DNA of 64,000 bases from Marisediminicola sp040546025 (GTDB lineage Bacteria; Actinomycetota; Actinomycetes; Actinomycetales; Microbacteriaceae): contig NZ_JBEPNA010000003.1 in assembly GCF_040546025.1 (NCBI RefSeq), forward strand, positions 197,808 through 261,807, given 5' to 3'. Below the pieces are notes generated by a model. It ran no database searches and had not been told where the DNA came from. It was given only the letters and a program-made list of their open reading frames with translations. A program made the position numbers and the translations under genes. Positions 22,854 through 31,541 of this stretch are shown here, in pieces. The stretch's first letter is position 1. Every line of letters starts with the position of its first letter.

Positions 22854-25664
22854 ATGGCTACGAGCACTCGGTCGACCCCGCGCGCGCGAACGACGCCGCG
22901 CTCCGGCACCAAGGGCGCCGGCGCCGCGACCGGCAAGGGCACCACGCGCAAGATGCCCGCCCCCAAATTCGAACCCGAACGCGGCCCCGGGCTGCTCTCC
23001 CGCGCCTGGCTCGGCCTCGCGCACATCGTCGGTGGCGGCGCGCGCGTGCTCGGCAAGGAGACCCTGGCCAAGGAGGAGCGCCGCGACGGAGTGCCGTTCT
23101 TCATCGTCATCCTCGCCGTCTTCGGCGCCGTCGTGAAGTGGTTCAACCCCGCCGACCCCGTCGCCGTCGCACTCGACGCCTACTCCTTCGGGGGTCTCTT
23201 CGGCCACGTCGCCTACGCGCTGCCCGTGATCATGGTGCTGTTCGCGATCTGGCTGTTCCGGCATCCGGCATCCGTCCACGACAACGGGCGCATCGGAATC
23301 GGCCTCGCCGTGCTCCTGACCACCGTCAGCGGACTTTTCCACATCTTCGGCGGTCAGCCGTCGCCCGCTCAGGGCATGCCCGACCTCGCGATCGCCGGCG
23401 GCATCCTCGGCTGGGTGCTCGCCGCCCCCCTGGTGTTCGTCCTCACGACCGCGGGCGCGACGGCCGTGGTCATCCTGCTGCTCGTGCTCTCGCTGTTCAT
23501 CATCACGAAGACCCCGCCGAACCGGCTACTGCACCGGTTGCGCGAGCTCTACTCCTACCTGTTCGGTGCCGAGATGCCGGATGCCGAGGCCGCGGCCGCG
23601 AAAAAGGCCGCGAAGTCCGACACCGGCTCCTTCGGGTCGATCGACGACCTCGGGCTCGGCGAAGAGACCGAGCTGCCCTGGTGGCGACGCAACAAGACAC
23701 GTCGCGAAGACGACCCGGCCTACGACACCCCGGTTATCGTGCGGGCACGCGACGAGACCGAGGTCATCGATCGCGCCGCCGACGCCGCAGCGGAGCGCGC
23801 GAGGGCCGAGCATGCCGAGCGGGCCGAACGCGCCGCGGAGGCCGCCCTGCTCGCCGACCTCGTGCAGGCCGAGGGGGCGCTCGAGCGGTTCACCGGTGAG
23901 GTCGAGGGCCACCCGACCGGCATCAGGGACGACTCCGGCCCCAGCGTCGCCGATCCGCTGCCCGGTTTTGCCGACAGCGCGTCGACCAAGGGCGCGGCGG
24001 GCGAGTTCGCAGCCGCGACGGGTCCGCAGCCGCCGACGGCACCGTACCGACTTCCCGCCGTGTCGACGCTCGCAGTCGGCACTCCGCCGAAGTCGCGTTC
24101 CGAGGCCAATGAGGTCATCGTGCGCGCCATCACCGAGGTGCTCAAGCAGTTCGCCGTCGACGCCAAGGTCACCGGCTTCAGCCGTGGGCCGACCGTCACG
24201 CGATACGAGATCGAGCTCGGCCCCGGCGTGAAGGTCGAGCGCGTCACGGCGCTCAACAAGAATCTCAGCTACGCCGTCGCGAGCAATGAGGTGCGCATCC
24301 TCTCGCCGATTCCCGGCCGCTCCGCGATCGGCGTCGAGATCCCGAACACCGACCGTGAGATCGTGTCGCTCGGCGACGTGCTCCGCTCGAAGGCCTCGAC
24401 CAGCAGCCAGCATCCGCTCACCGTCGGCCTCGGCAAAGACGTCGAGGGCGGCTTCGTCGTCGCGAACCTCGCGAAAATGCCCCACCTGCTCGTCGCCGGC
24501 TCGACCGGCTCGGGCAAGTCGAGCTTCGTCAACTCGATGATCGTCTCGCTGCTCATGCACGCCAGCCCCGCCGAGGTGCGCATGGTGCTGATCGACCCGA
24601 AGCGGGTCGAGCTCACCCCCTACGCCGGCATTCCCCACCTCATTACCCCCGTCATCACGAGCCCCAAGAAGGCCGCAGAGGCGCTCAGCTGGGTCGTGAA
24701 GGAAATGGATATGCGGTACGACGACCTCGAGAGCTTCGGGTTCCGTCACATCGACGACTTCAATCGAGCGGTCTCGGCGGGCGAGATCATCCTCCCCGTC
24801 GGCAGCGAGCGCAAGCTCAAGCCCTACCCGTACCTGCTCGTGGTCGTCGACGAGCTCGCCGACCTCATGATGGTCGCCCCGCGCGACGTCGAGGACTCGA
24901 TCGTGCGCATCACGCAGCTGGCCAGGGCCTCCGGCATCCACCTCGTGCTCGCCACCCAGCGCCCGAGCGTCGACGTCGTCACCGGCCTCATCAAGGCGAA
25001 CGTGCCCTCGCGGCTCGCCTTCGCGGTGAGCAGCATGACCGACAGCCGGGTGATCCTCGACCAGCCCGGCGCCGAGAAGCTCATCGGACAGGGCGACGCG
25101 CTCTTCCTGCCCATGGGCGCCTCCAAGTCGATCCGGGTGCAGGGCGCCTGGGTCACCGAGAGCGAGGTCAATGCCGTCGTCAAGCACGTGACCCGCCAGG
25201 CCCAGCCCGAGTACCGGAAGGACGTGGCCGCCGTCGCCGAAAAGAAGGTCATCGACGGCGACATAGGCGACGACCTCGAGGTGCTGCTGGCCGCAGCCGA
25301 ACTCATCGTCAGTACCCAGTTCGGATCGACCTCGATGCTGCAGCGCAAGCTGCGGGTCGGCTTCGCGAAGGCGGGGCGCCTGATGGACCTGCTCGAATCT
25401 CGCGAGATCGTCGGGCCCTCCGAGGGGTCGAAGGCGCGCGACGTGCTTGTCACGCCGGAACAGCTTCCGGGAGTGCTCGCGCGGCTGCGGGGCGAGGATG
25501 CACCGGCAGCGCCAGCGGCGGCATCCGACCAACGGCAGGCACGCTCGGCCGATGCAGACCGGCTCGAGAACCCGCTGGCCGATCCGGTTCGCGAGATGAC
25601 GACCGGTTACGATGAGGTGGACGCCTCGGACGAGGACGCCTGGGGTCTGACGGGCAGGGAGTAA
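22854..25664 (+). CDS. ftsK: DNA translocase FtsK/SpoIIIE
   Basis: This 936-residue protein pumps chromosomal DNA through the division septum. Four membrane segments lie within residues ~80-215 (for example FFIVILAVFGAVVKW). A charged Ala/Glu-rich linker follows to about 400. The RecA-like motor has Walker A GSTGSGKSS near residue 549 and Walker B LLVVVDELADLM near 662. The C-terminal gamma winged-helix domain, with SMLQRKLRVGFAKAGRLMDLLE, reads KOPS-like sequences. The linker is short compared with E. coli FtsK. pgsA begins 4 nt after the stop, so the genes are co-transcribed. Confidence 0.97.
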   Translation: MATSTRSTPRARTTPRSGTKGAGAATGKGTTRKMPAPKFEPERGPGLLSRAWLGLAHIVGGGARVLGKETLAKEERRDGVPFFIVILAVFGAVVKWFNPADPVAVALDAYSFGGLFGHVAYALPVIMVLFAIWLFRHPASVHDNGRIGIGLAVLLTTVSGLFHIFGGQPSPAQGMPDLAIAGGILGWVLAAPLVFVLTTAGATAVVILLLVLSLFIITKTPPNRLLHRLRELYSYLFGAEMPDAEAAAAKKAAKSDTGSFGSIDDLGLGEETELPWWRRNKTRREDDPAYDTPVIVRARDETEVIDRAADAAAERARAEHAERAERAAEAALLADLVQAEGALERFTGEVEGHPTGIRDDSGPSVADPLPGFADSASTKGAAGEFAAATGPQPPTAPYRLPAVSTLAVGTPPKSRSEANEVIVRAITEVLKQFAVDAKVTGFSRGPTVTRYEIELGPGVKVERVTALNKNLSYAVASNEVRILSPIPGRSAIGVEIPNTDREIVSLGDVLRSKASTSSQHPLTVGLGKDVEGGFVVANLAKMPHLLVAGSTGSGKSSFVNSMIVSLLMHASPAEVRMVLIDPKRVELTPYAGIPHLITPVITSPKKAAEALSWVVKEMDMRYDDLESFGFRHIDDFNRAVSAGEIILPVGSERKLKPYPYLLVVVDELADLMMVAPRDVEDSIVRITQLARASGIHLVLATQRPSVDVVTGLIKANVPSRLAFAVSSMTDSRVILDQPGAEKLIGQGDALFLPMGASKSIRVQGAWVTESEVNAVVKHVTRQAQPEYRKDVAAVAEKKVIDGDIGDDLEVLLAAAELIVSTQFGSTSMLQRKLRVGFAKAGRLMDLLESREIVGPSEGSKARDVLVTPEQLPGVLARLRGEDAPAAPAAASDQRQARSADADRLENPLADPVREMTTGYDEVDASDEDAWGLTGRE

Positions 25665-25668
25665 CGCC

Positions 25669-26346
25669 GTGGCTTCTGATCGAGTGCCGCCGGGTCCGCC
25701 CTCCGCTTCGCCGGGGGAACCGGCTCCGCGCCGCCCCAACCCGATGCGCGGCCGGGTCGTCCGGTCGGGCGATACCCCCGCGAGCTCCGGCAACATCGCC
25801 AATATCATCACCGTCGTCCGCATCCTGATGGCGCCGGCCTTCATCTGGCTGCTGCTCGCCGACGACGGCGCGCTGGGCCCGCTGCGCATCATCGCGGCGG
25901 TGCTCTTCGTGGTCGCGATCGTCACCGACAGCGTGGACGGCCTGCTCGCCCGGCGCCAGAACCTCGTCACCGACCTCGGGAAGATCCTCGACCCGATCGC
26001 GGACAAAGTGCTCATCGGCGGTGCACTGGTCGGACTCTCGATGCTCGGCGAGCTGCCGTGGTGGGTCACGATCATCATCCTGGTGCGCGAGCTGGGTATC
26101 ACCGCCTTCCGATTCGCTGTGCTGCGCACCCGCGTCATCCCGGCCTCGAGCGGCGGCAAGCTCAAGACCGTGCTGCAGTCCGTTGCGATCTCGCTCTACC
26201 TGTTCCCGCTGCAGCTCGTGGTCGGCGACTGGATCCTCTGGGTCAATGCGGTGCTCATGGGTCTCGCTGTCATCGTGACCGTCGTCACCGGCGCGGACTA
26301 CCTGTGGAAGGCGTACCGAGGCAACCGGCCCGGCGCCAAGCCGTGA
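25669..26346 (+). CDS. pgsA: CDP-diacylglycerol--glycerol-3-phosphate 3-phosphatidyltransferase
   Basis: PgsA makes phosphatidylglycerophosphate, the first step to phosphatidylglycerol, in the cytoplasmic membrane. The CDP-alcohol phosphatidyltransferase motif D-x2-D-G-x2-A-R-x8-G-x3-D-x3-D is complete in DSVDGLLARRQNLVTDLG, continuing KILDPIADK (about residues 86-112). Several membrane helices surround it. A ~40-residue Pro-rich N-terminus precedes the first helix, so the ATG near 25744 is an alternative start, but the chosen GTG sits correctly after ftsK. The stop overlaps the cinA GTG. Confidence 0.94.
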   Translation: MASDRVPPGPPSASPGEPAPRRPNPMRGRVVRSGDTPASSGNIANIITVVRILMAPAFIWLLLADDGALGPLRIIAAVLFVVAIVTDSVDGLLARRQNLVTDLGKILDPIADKVLIGGALVGLSMLGELPWWVTIIILVRELGITAFRFAVLRTRVIPASSGGKLKTVLQSVAISLYLFPLQLVVGDWILWVNAVLMGLAVIVTVVTGADYLWKAYRGNRPGAKP

Positions 26347-26828
26347 GCCTCGCCGCCGATCTCATCGCCGAGCTGACCGCGCGGAACCTGTCGGTCGCCG
26401 TTGCGGAGTCGCTCACCGGCGGCCTCCTCGTCGCCGAGCTGGTCGCGATCCCCGGGGCGTCCCTCGTCGTCCGCGGGGGAGTCGTCGCGTACGCCACCGA
26501 CCTCAAGCACTCGCTGCTGGGTGTGTCGGCGGAGCTGCTGGCCGCCGAGGGACCGGTGCACCCCGAGGTGGCCCGGCAAATGGCGATGGGTGTGCGCCGG
26601 ATGCTGTCGAATGACGGCACACCCGCCGACATCGGCCTCGCCACCACCGGGGTCGCCGGCCCGGGCCCTCGGGACGGACACCCGGAGGGCGAGGCGTACG
26701 TCGCGATCGCGATCGGCGACAGGGCCGAAGTGCTTCACCTGCACATATCGGGAACCCGCGACGACATCCGAAAACGCGTCGTCTCCGAATCACTCAGTGA
26801 ACTGGCCAAATTGCTGCACCTCGGCTAG
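26343..26828 (+). CDS. cinA: CinA C-terminal family protein (nicotinamide-nucleotide amidohydrolase)
   Basis: This 161-residue protein is the stand-alone CinA C-terminal domain (PncC). The motifs are VAVAESLTGGLLVAEL, the GGVVAYATDLKHSLLGV block, and ATTGVAGPGPRDGHPEGEAYVAIA. The family converts nicotinamide mononucleotide to nicotinic acid mononucleotide in pyridine nucleotide salvage. The GTG overlaps the pgsA stop (GTGA). The pgsA-cinA-regulator-recA order is typical of actinobacteria. Confidence 0.94.
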   Translation: MSLAADLIAELTARNLSVAVAESLTGGLLVAELVAIPGASLVVRGGVVAYATDLKHSLLGVSAELLAAEGPVHPEVARQMAMGVRRMLSNDGTPADIGLATTGVAGPGPRDGHPEGEAYVAIAIGDRAEVLHLHISGTRDDIRKRVVSESLSELAKLLHLG

Positions 26829-26991
26829 CTATCGCGGGGAATGTTTCGCGTTTCGATCTCGTTACATAGCAGTGATTAACAAGCGTCACACAGATTGTTC
26901 TCGATAGAGTTTGGGTCATCAGGAGTTGCGTAGCCGCAACTTCTGGCACGCATCTACAACACGGGTCAGTCATCTAAGGAGGAGAGTCCAC
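26829..26991 (+). promoter_or_regulatory. Upstream region of the ClgR-like gene with a 5' hairpin
   Basis: The AT-rich stretch 26850-26915 probably holds the promoter, but no -35/-10 pair is convincing. A hairpin with arms AGGAGTTGCG (26921-26930) and CGCAACTTCT (26935-26944) pairs at 9 of 10 positions and would lie in the 5' untranslated region. Confidence 0.4.
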
Positions 26992-27300
26992 ATGGTCCTA
27001 GTACGCCAAGAAATCGGAGATGTACTCCGGGACTTCCGCCTGCAAAAAGGTCGAACCCTTCGCCAGGTCGCGAGCAAGGCCAGTGTTGCTCTCGGATACC
27101 TGAGCGAGGTGGAGCGGGGCCAGAAAGAGGCCAGCTCCGAGATCCTTGCCTCTGTTGCGGATGCCCTCGACACCCCCATTTCGGTCATCATGCGCGAAGT
27201 CGGCGATCGCCTCGCCGTCATCGAGGGTCTTAACCGGATCCCCGACACCGTTCCCGACGACCTCGTCGCCAATTTCGACGCCGACCTCGCGGTCCGCTAG
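26992..27300 (+). CDS. clgR: ClgR/PopR-like helix-turn-helix regulator
   Basis: This 102-residue Cro/C1-type regulator has its HTH at residues ~10-65, including GRTLRQVASKASVALGYLSEVERGQKEAS. Its location between cinA and recA and its size match ClgR, the activator of clp protease genes and stress functions in Streptomyces, Corynebacterium and Mycobacterium. The ClpP-degradation tail LAA of Streptomyces ClgR is replaced by LAVR. The ATG follows an excellent AAGGAGGAG (26977-26985). The longer upstream frame start is unlikely. A strong terminator follows. Confidence 0.87.
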   Translation: MVLVRQEIGDVLRDFRLQKGRTLRQVASKASVALGYLSEVERGQKEASSEILASVADALDTPISVIMREVGDRLAVIEGLNRIPDTVPDDLVANFDADLAVR

Positions 27301-27317
27301 AACCCACCCAATCGATC

Positions 27318-27347
27318 AAATGCCCCGGCCTCAACGCCGGGGCATTT
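27318..27347 (+). terminator. Intrinsic terminator after the ClgR-like gene
   Basis: A 12-bp perfect stem, AAATGCCCCGGC and GCCGGGGCATTT, with a 6-nt loop lies 17 nt after the stop codon. The T run is short. Confidence 0.85.
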
Positions 27348-27471
27348 GTCGTGTGGGGATACCGCGCCCGGTGAGGTTCGGGCGTGCCGGGCCGCTCTCG
27401 CGGGTCCGCGGGAGATTCGGCATCCGACGGGCTGGACGTGATTCGTGCAGTGCTTTGCCGCTCGCTCTTGT

Positions 27472-27477
27472 TAGCGT
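27472..27477 (+). promoter_or_regulatory. -10-like hexamer TAGCGT, predicted leaderless start for the DUF3046 gene
   Basis: TAGCGT ends 6 nt before the GTG at 27484. Confidence 0.4.
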
Positions 27478-27483
27478 TGTCGG

Positions 27484-27705
27484 GTGAGAGTGAGTGAGTT
27501 CTGGCAGGCCGTGGCCGACGAGTTCGGCGAGGGATACGGGCGAACCGTCACGCGCGATCTCGTGCTCGGTGCCCTGGGAGACCGCACCCCTGTGCAGGCC
27601 ATAGCCGCGGGCATCGACACGAAAGAGATCTGGGTTGCCCTCTGCGCGTCGACCGATGTTCCCCCGAACCGACGGTACGGGGTAGGCCAGCTGCCGCAGA
27701 AGTAG
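27484..27705 (+). CDS. DUF3046 family protein
   Basis: This 73-residue protein matches DUF3046, an actinobacterial family of unknown function usually found just upstream of recA. Characteristic parts are RVSEFWQAVADEFGEGYGRT, and the C-terminal WVALCASTDVPPNRRYG. No membrane segment or metal site is obvious. The GTG start has the TAGCGT box 6 nt upstream. The stop is followed by a weak double hairpin (27742-27776). Confidence 0.93.
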   Translation: MRVSEFWQAVADEFGEGYGRTVTRDLVLGALGDRTPVQAIAAGIDTKEIWVALCASTDVPPNRRYGVGQLPQK

Positions 27706-27876
27706 CAAGCGGCGGGTTGCCGGTCGCCACAGCCACTAGTCCGTGAGTTGCCTGCTCACGTCCCCTTTCGGGGCGTGGATGCCGCGTTTGTGGGCGACTC
27801 GCGGCTGATGGCGCCAGTTTGTTTGCGCGAAAGCGCCGCATGCAGCGAGGAATGTCCGACACGCGCCTCCCGGGGG

Positions 27877-27892
27877 TCGAACATTCGTTCGG
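27877..27892. promoter_or_regulatory. SOS box (LexA operator) of recA
   Basis: TCGAACATTCGTTCGG matches the actinobacterial LexA site TCGAAC-N4-GTTCGA with one terminal mismatch. Confidence 0.88.
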
Positions 27893-27963
27893 TTCTTACT
27901 AAGCTCCTGCACAAGCGCAATCGAAGACGGTCTGTGCACTGATGCCGGTGACGGTCGACAGGA

Positions 27964-27986
27964 ATGTCGGACGCCGAGCGTACAGT
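27964..27986 (+). promoter_or_regulatory. PafBC-type (RecA-NDp) promoter motif of recA
   Basis: ATGTCGGAC at 27964-27972 is followed by 8 nt and TACAGT at 27981-27986. This fits the core TGTCRG of the mycobacterial LexA-independent DNA-damage promoter (TTGTCRGTG-N8-TANNNT). It lies downstream of the SOS box, as in Mycobacterium recA P1/P2. Confidence 0.6.
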
Positions 27987-28126
27987 CGCAGTTGTTGGAG
28001 ACGAACCAACGACAAGCACCACCCGTAACACCAGCCTTGTCGCGGACTGCCGGGCCCTGCAACATCGGCCTGGTAGTGAAGCGGCAGCCTACAGGCGCAC
28101 AACCCTCTAGTCACAAGGAGCCTCCG

Positions 28127-29236
28127 ATGGCATCAGCAGCAGATCGCGAAAAGTCACTCGAAACAGCACTCGCCCAGATCGACCGCCAGTTCGGCAAGGG
28201 CTCCGTCATGCGCCTCGGCAGCGACGAGCGCGCCCCCGTCGCGGTCATCCCGACCGGATCGATCGCCCTGGATGTCGCGCTCGGCATCGGCGGGCTTCCG
28301 CGCGGCCGCATCGTGGAGATCTACGGGCCGGAGTCCTCCGGCAAGACGACCCTCACGCTGCACGCCATCGCGAACGCGCAGAAGGCCGGCGGAATCGCCG
28401 CCTTCATCGACGCGGAGCACGCACTCGACCCCGACTACGCGCAGAAGCTCGGCGTCGACATCGATGCACTCCTCGTCTCCCAGCCCGACACGGGTGAGCA
28501 GGCGCTCGAGATCGCCGACATGCTTGTCCGTTCCGGCTCGATCGACCTCATCGTCATCGACTCCGTCGCCGCCCTCGTGCCGCGCGCGGAGATCGAGGGA
28601 GAGATGGGCGACTCGCACGTCGGTCTGCAGGCGCGGCTCATGTCGCAGGCGCTGCGCAAGCTCACGGGTGGCCTAAGCCAGACCAACACGACGATGATCT
28701 TCATCAACCAGCTCCGCGAGAAGATCGGGGTGTTCTTCGGAAGCCCCGAGACCACCGCGGGAGGAAAAGCGCTGAAGTTCTACGCGTCGGTGCGCCTCGA
28801 TATCCGCCGCATCGAGACTCTCAAAGACGGCACAGAGGCCTACGGTAACCGCACCCGGGTGAAGGTCGTCAAGAACAAGATGGCGCCGCCCTTCAAGCAG
28901 GCCGAGTTCGACATCCTTTACGGCGTCGGCATCTCGCGCGAGGGAAGCCTCATCGACTTCGGTGTCGAGCACGAGATCGTGCGCAAGTCGGGGGCGTGGT
29001 ACACCTACGATGGCGACCAGCTGGGTCAGGGCAAGGACAACTCGCGCAACTTCCTGCTGAGAAACCCGCAGATCGCCCTCGACATCGAGAAGAAGATCAT
29101 GATCAAGCTGGGAATGGCACCCGACCCGAACGCGCCCGCGGTCACGGAAGGTGACCAGGCGAAGGCGGTCGACACGGCGAAGACCGCGGCGGTCGAGCCC
29201 ATCCAGAAAAAGCTCGCCTCGCGCAAGGCGGTCTGA
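28127..29236 (+). CDS. recA: Recombinase RecA
   Basis: RecA forms filaments on single-stranded DNA, drives strand exchange and triggers LexA self-cleavage. This 369-residue protein has Walker A GPESSGKTT at about residue 66 and the Walker B region LIVIDSVAALVPRAEI. The L2 loop region is LSQTNTTMIFINQLREKIG. No intein is present. The C-terminal ~35 residues are Ala/Lys-rich with several Asp/Glu. ATG at 28127 has AAGGAG 6 nt upstream; the open frame further upstream is spurious. recX follows 2 nt after the stop. Confidence 0.98.
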   Translation: MASAADREKSLETALAQIDRQFGKGSVMRLGSDERAPVAVIPTGSIALDVALGIGGLPRGRIVEIYGPESSGKTTLTLHAIANAQKAGGIAAFIDAEHALDPDYAQKLGVDIDALLVSQPDTGEQALEIADMLVRSGSIDLIVIDSVAALVPRAEIEGEMGDSHVGLQARLMSQALRKLTGGLSQTNTTMIFINQLREKIGVFFGSPETTAGGKALKFYASVRLDIRRIETLKDGTEAYGNRTRVKVVKNKMAPPFKQAEFDILYGVGISREGSLIDFGVEHEIVRKSGAWYTYDGDQLGQGKDNSRNFLLRNPQIALDIEKKIMIKLGMAPDPNAPAVTEGDQAKAVDTAKTAAVEPIQKKLASRKAV

Positions 29237-29238
29237 TC

Positions 29239-29877
29239 GTGACGCCGCCGAACGACGGCTGGTATGTCGAGCCCACCGGCGGTGGCGAGAGCCCCCCTCT
29301 CGCCACCGTGACACCGATCCGCAGGGTCGTGTTCGAAGAACTGCCGGAGGAACCGGAGGCGGTCGCCGAGACGGCGTCGGAGAAGGCCGCGGCCCGACGG
29401 GCGGACCGTGCGGCCAATGTGAGCATGACCGCGCTCACGCGTCGCGGAATGTCCCGCTGGGAGCTTGAGCAGATCCTGGTGGCGCGGGATCTCGACCCCG
29501 ACGAGGTCGAGGCCGAGCTCGACCGGCTTGCCGGAGTCGGCCTCATCGACGACGCGGCGCTGGCCGAGACCATCGTGCGCACCCAGCACGAGCGCAAAGG
29601 CCTCGGGCGCAGTGCCCTCGTCGCTGAGATGCGCCGCAGGCACATCGATCCGGCGCAGATCGAGGAGTCGCTCGAGCAGCTCGGCGATGACAGCGAGCTC
29701 GAGCGCGCCAAGGAGCTTGCGCACAAGCGCGCCCCGCAGCTGCGGTCGCTCGACCAGACCACCGCGAAGCGCCGACTCACGGCGTTCCTCATGCGCAAGG
29801 GGTACCCGTCGAGCGTCATCCGCACCGCCGTCGACGAGGCGCTCGACGCGGGGGGCTCGGCCGTCCGCTTCCGCTGA
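29239..29877 (+). CDS. recX: RecA regulator RecX
   Basis: RecX caps and limits RecA filaments. This 212-residue protein has a ~55-residue variable N-terminus. Three-helix RecX repeats then follow: ALTRRGMSRWELEQILVARDLD, GLIDDAALAETIVRTQHERKGLGR, and the last one near residues 150-200, KRRLTAFLMRKGYPSSVI. The GTG start lies 2 nt after recA, so it depends on recA transcription and the SOS response. Confidence 0.94.
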   Translation: MTPPNDGWYVEPTGGGESPPLATVTPIRRVVFEELPEEPEAVAETASEKAAARRADRAANVSMTALTRRGMSRWELEQILVARDLDPDEVEAELDRLAGVGLIDDAALAETIVRTQHERKGLGRSALVAEMRRRHIDPAQIEESLEQLGDDSELERAKELAHKRAPQLRSLDQTTAKRRLTAFLMRKGYPSSVIRTAVDEALDAGGSAVRFR

Positions 29878-29958
29878 CGGCCGGCTCTGCCCGGGCCATG
29901 CTGGCGGTCGCTGCAGTCAGGCGGGGCGCAGCGCAACGCGGGTTAAGCTTTTACCATC

Positions 29959-31521
29959 ATGACCATCACCGCGCCAGCATCCGCCCCCGCCGCGTCCGAG
30001 GCTGCCGCAGCGCGAACCTACGAGGTCCGCACCTTCGGCTGCCAGATGAACGTGCACGACTCCGAGCGGCTGAGTGGCTCGCTCGAGGCGGCCGGCTACC
30101 TTCCCGCAGCCGGCGCGCAGGCGGATGTCGTGGTCATCAACACCTGCGCCGTGCGGGAGAACGCCGACAACAAGCTCTACGGCAACCTCGGCATGCTCGC
30201 GTCGGTCAAGCGGGAGCACGAGGGAATGCAGATCGCCGTCGGCGGCTGCCTGGCCCAGAAGGACAAGAACGTCATCCTCGAGAAGGCCCCCTGGGTCGAC
30301 GTGGTCTTCGGCACCCACAACATGGGGTCGCTGCCGGCGCTGCTCGAGCGGGCGCGGCACAACGGGGAGGCGCAGCTGGAGATCCTCGAGTCGCTCGACG
30401 TCTTCCCCTCCACCCTGCCGACCAAGCGCGAGTCCACGCACAGCGGCTGGGTGTCGATCTCGGTCGGCTGCAACAACACCTGCACCTTCTGCATCGTGCC
30501 GGCGCTGCGCGGCAAGGAGAAGGACCGCCGCCCCGGCGACATCCTCGCCGAGCTTGTGGCCATGGTCGAGGACGGCGCCATCGAGGTGACGCTGCTCGGC
30601 CAGAACGTCAACTCCTACGGCGTCGAGTTCGGCGACCGCCAGGCGTTCGGCAAGCTGCTGCGCGCCGCGGGAACCATCGAGGGTCTCGAACGGGTGCGCT
30701 TCACGAGCCCGCACCCCGCCGCCTTCACCGACGACGTCATCGACGCGATGGCCGAGACGGATGTGGTGATGCCGCAGCTTCACATGCCGCTGCAGTCCGG
30801 CTCCGACCGCATTCTCAAGGCCATGCGGCGCAGCTACCGCTCCGAGAAGTTCCTCGGCATTCTCGATCGGGTGCGCGCGAGGATCCCGCTCGCCGCGATC
30901 TCCACTGACATCATCGTCGGGTTCCCCGGCGAGACCGAGGAGGACTTCCAGGAGACCCTCCGCGTGGTGGAGCTCGCCCGATTCGCCTCGGCGTTCACCT
31001 TCCAGTACTCGATCCGTGAGGGAACGCCCGCGGCGACGATGGCCGACCAGATTCCCAAGGCCGTGGTGCAGGAGCGCTACGAGCGCCTGACCGCGCTGCA
31101 GGACCGTATCTCCTGGGAGGAGAACCAGAAGCTTGTCGGCCACACCGTCAACGTTCTGGTCGGGGCCGAGGGTAAGAAAGACGCGAGTACCCACCGGCTC
31201 TCCGGCCGCGCGGAGGACTCACGCCTCGTGCACTTCGAGGTGCCACCGCACAGCGACATTCCCCGCCCTGGCGATGTCGTCACCGTCGTGGTCAGCGACG
31301 CCAAGCCGTTCCATCTCATCGCCGACAGCTTCGACCACTCGCCGCTCGCGATCCGCCGCACCCGTGCCGGCGACGCGTGGGACCGCGCCGAGGCCGCTTC
31401 CTGTGGCGTGCCGACTCCCGCGGGCTCGGCACCCTCGGCACCGGGCCGCGTCTCGCTCGGACTGCCGACCCTGCGCATTTCGACGGCGCCGATCTACGAC
31501 CCGTCCGATGGCGAACGCTGA
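29959..31521 (+). CDS. miaB: tRNA-2-methylthio-N6-dimethylallyladenosine synthase MiaB
   Basis: MiaB is a radical-SAM methylthiotransferase that thiomethylates i6A37 of tRNAs. This 520-residue enzyme has the three UPF0004-cluster cysteines (TFGCQMNVHD, NTCAVRENA, GGCLAQK) and the radical-SAM motif CNNTCTFCIVP at about residues 170-180. A TRAM domain covers residues ~385-455. An ~60-residue Ala/Pro-rich tail follows, as in other actinobacteria. A TAAGCT hexamer lies 9 nt before the ATG. miaA, which makes its i6A substrate, follows immediately. Confidence 0.96.
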   Translation: MTITAPASAPAASEAAAARTYEVRTFGCQMNVHDSERLSGSLEAAGYLPAAGAQADVVVINTCAVRENADNKLYGNLGMLASVKREHEGMQIAVGGCLAQKDKNVILEKAPWVDVVFGTHNMGSLPALLERARHNGEAQLEILESLDVFPSTLPTKRESTHSGWVSISVGCNNTCTFCIVPALRGKEKDRRPGDILAELVAMVEDGAIEVTLLGQNVNSYGVEFGDRQAFGKLLRAAGTIEGLERVRFTSPHPAAFTDDVIDAMAETDVVMPQLHMPLQSGSDRILKAMRRSYRSEKFLGILDRVRARIPLAAISTDIIVGFPGETEEDFQETLRVVELARFASAFTFQYSIREGTPAATMADQIPKAVVQERYERLTALQDRISWEENQKLVGHTVNVLVGAEGKKDASTHRLSGRAEDSRLVHFEVPPHSDIPRPGDVVTVVVSDAKPFHLIADSFDHSPLAIRRTRAGDAWDRAEAASCGVPTPAGSAPSAPGRVSLGLPTLRISTAPIYDPSDGER

Positions 31522-31541
31522 TCGACTATCGACCAGAGCCC

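Larger units (their letters stand above)
27706..28126 (+). promoter_or_regulatory. recA: Control region of recA
   Basis: These 420 bases contain no convincing gene. From 5' to 3' they hold two hairpins (27742-27776, likely termination after DUF3046), an SOS box (27877-27892), a PafBC-type promoter motif (27964-27986) and a ~140-nt leader ending with the recA ribosome-binding site AAGGAG (28115-28120). Confidence 0.6.

Noticed and set aside
23526..26165. Very long open frame on the minus strand opposite ftsK and pgsA
   Set aside because: It is the antisense shadow of a GC-rich gene. The plus strand encodes a complete, motif-verified FtsK and PgsA, while the minus translation is low-complexity and matches no family.
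28056..28110. tRNA-like fragment TGGTAGTGAAGCGGCAGCCT upstream of recA
   Set aside because: It cannot be folded into a tRNA with an anticodon arm, and it lies in the recA leader.
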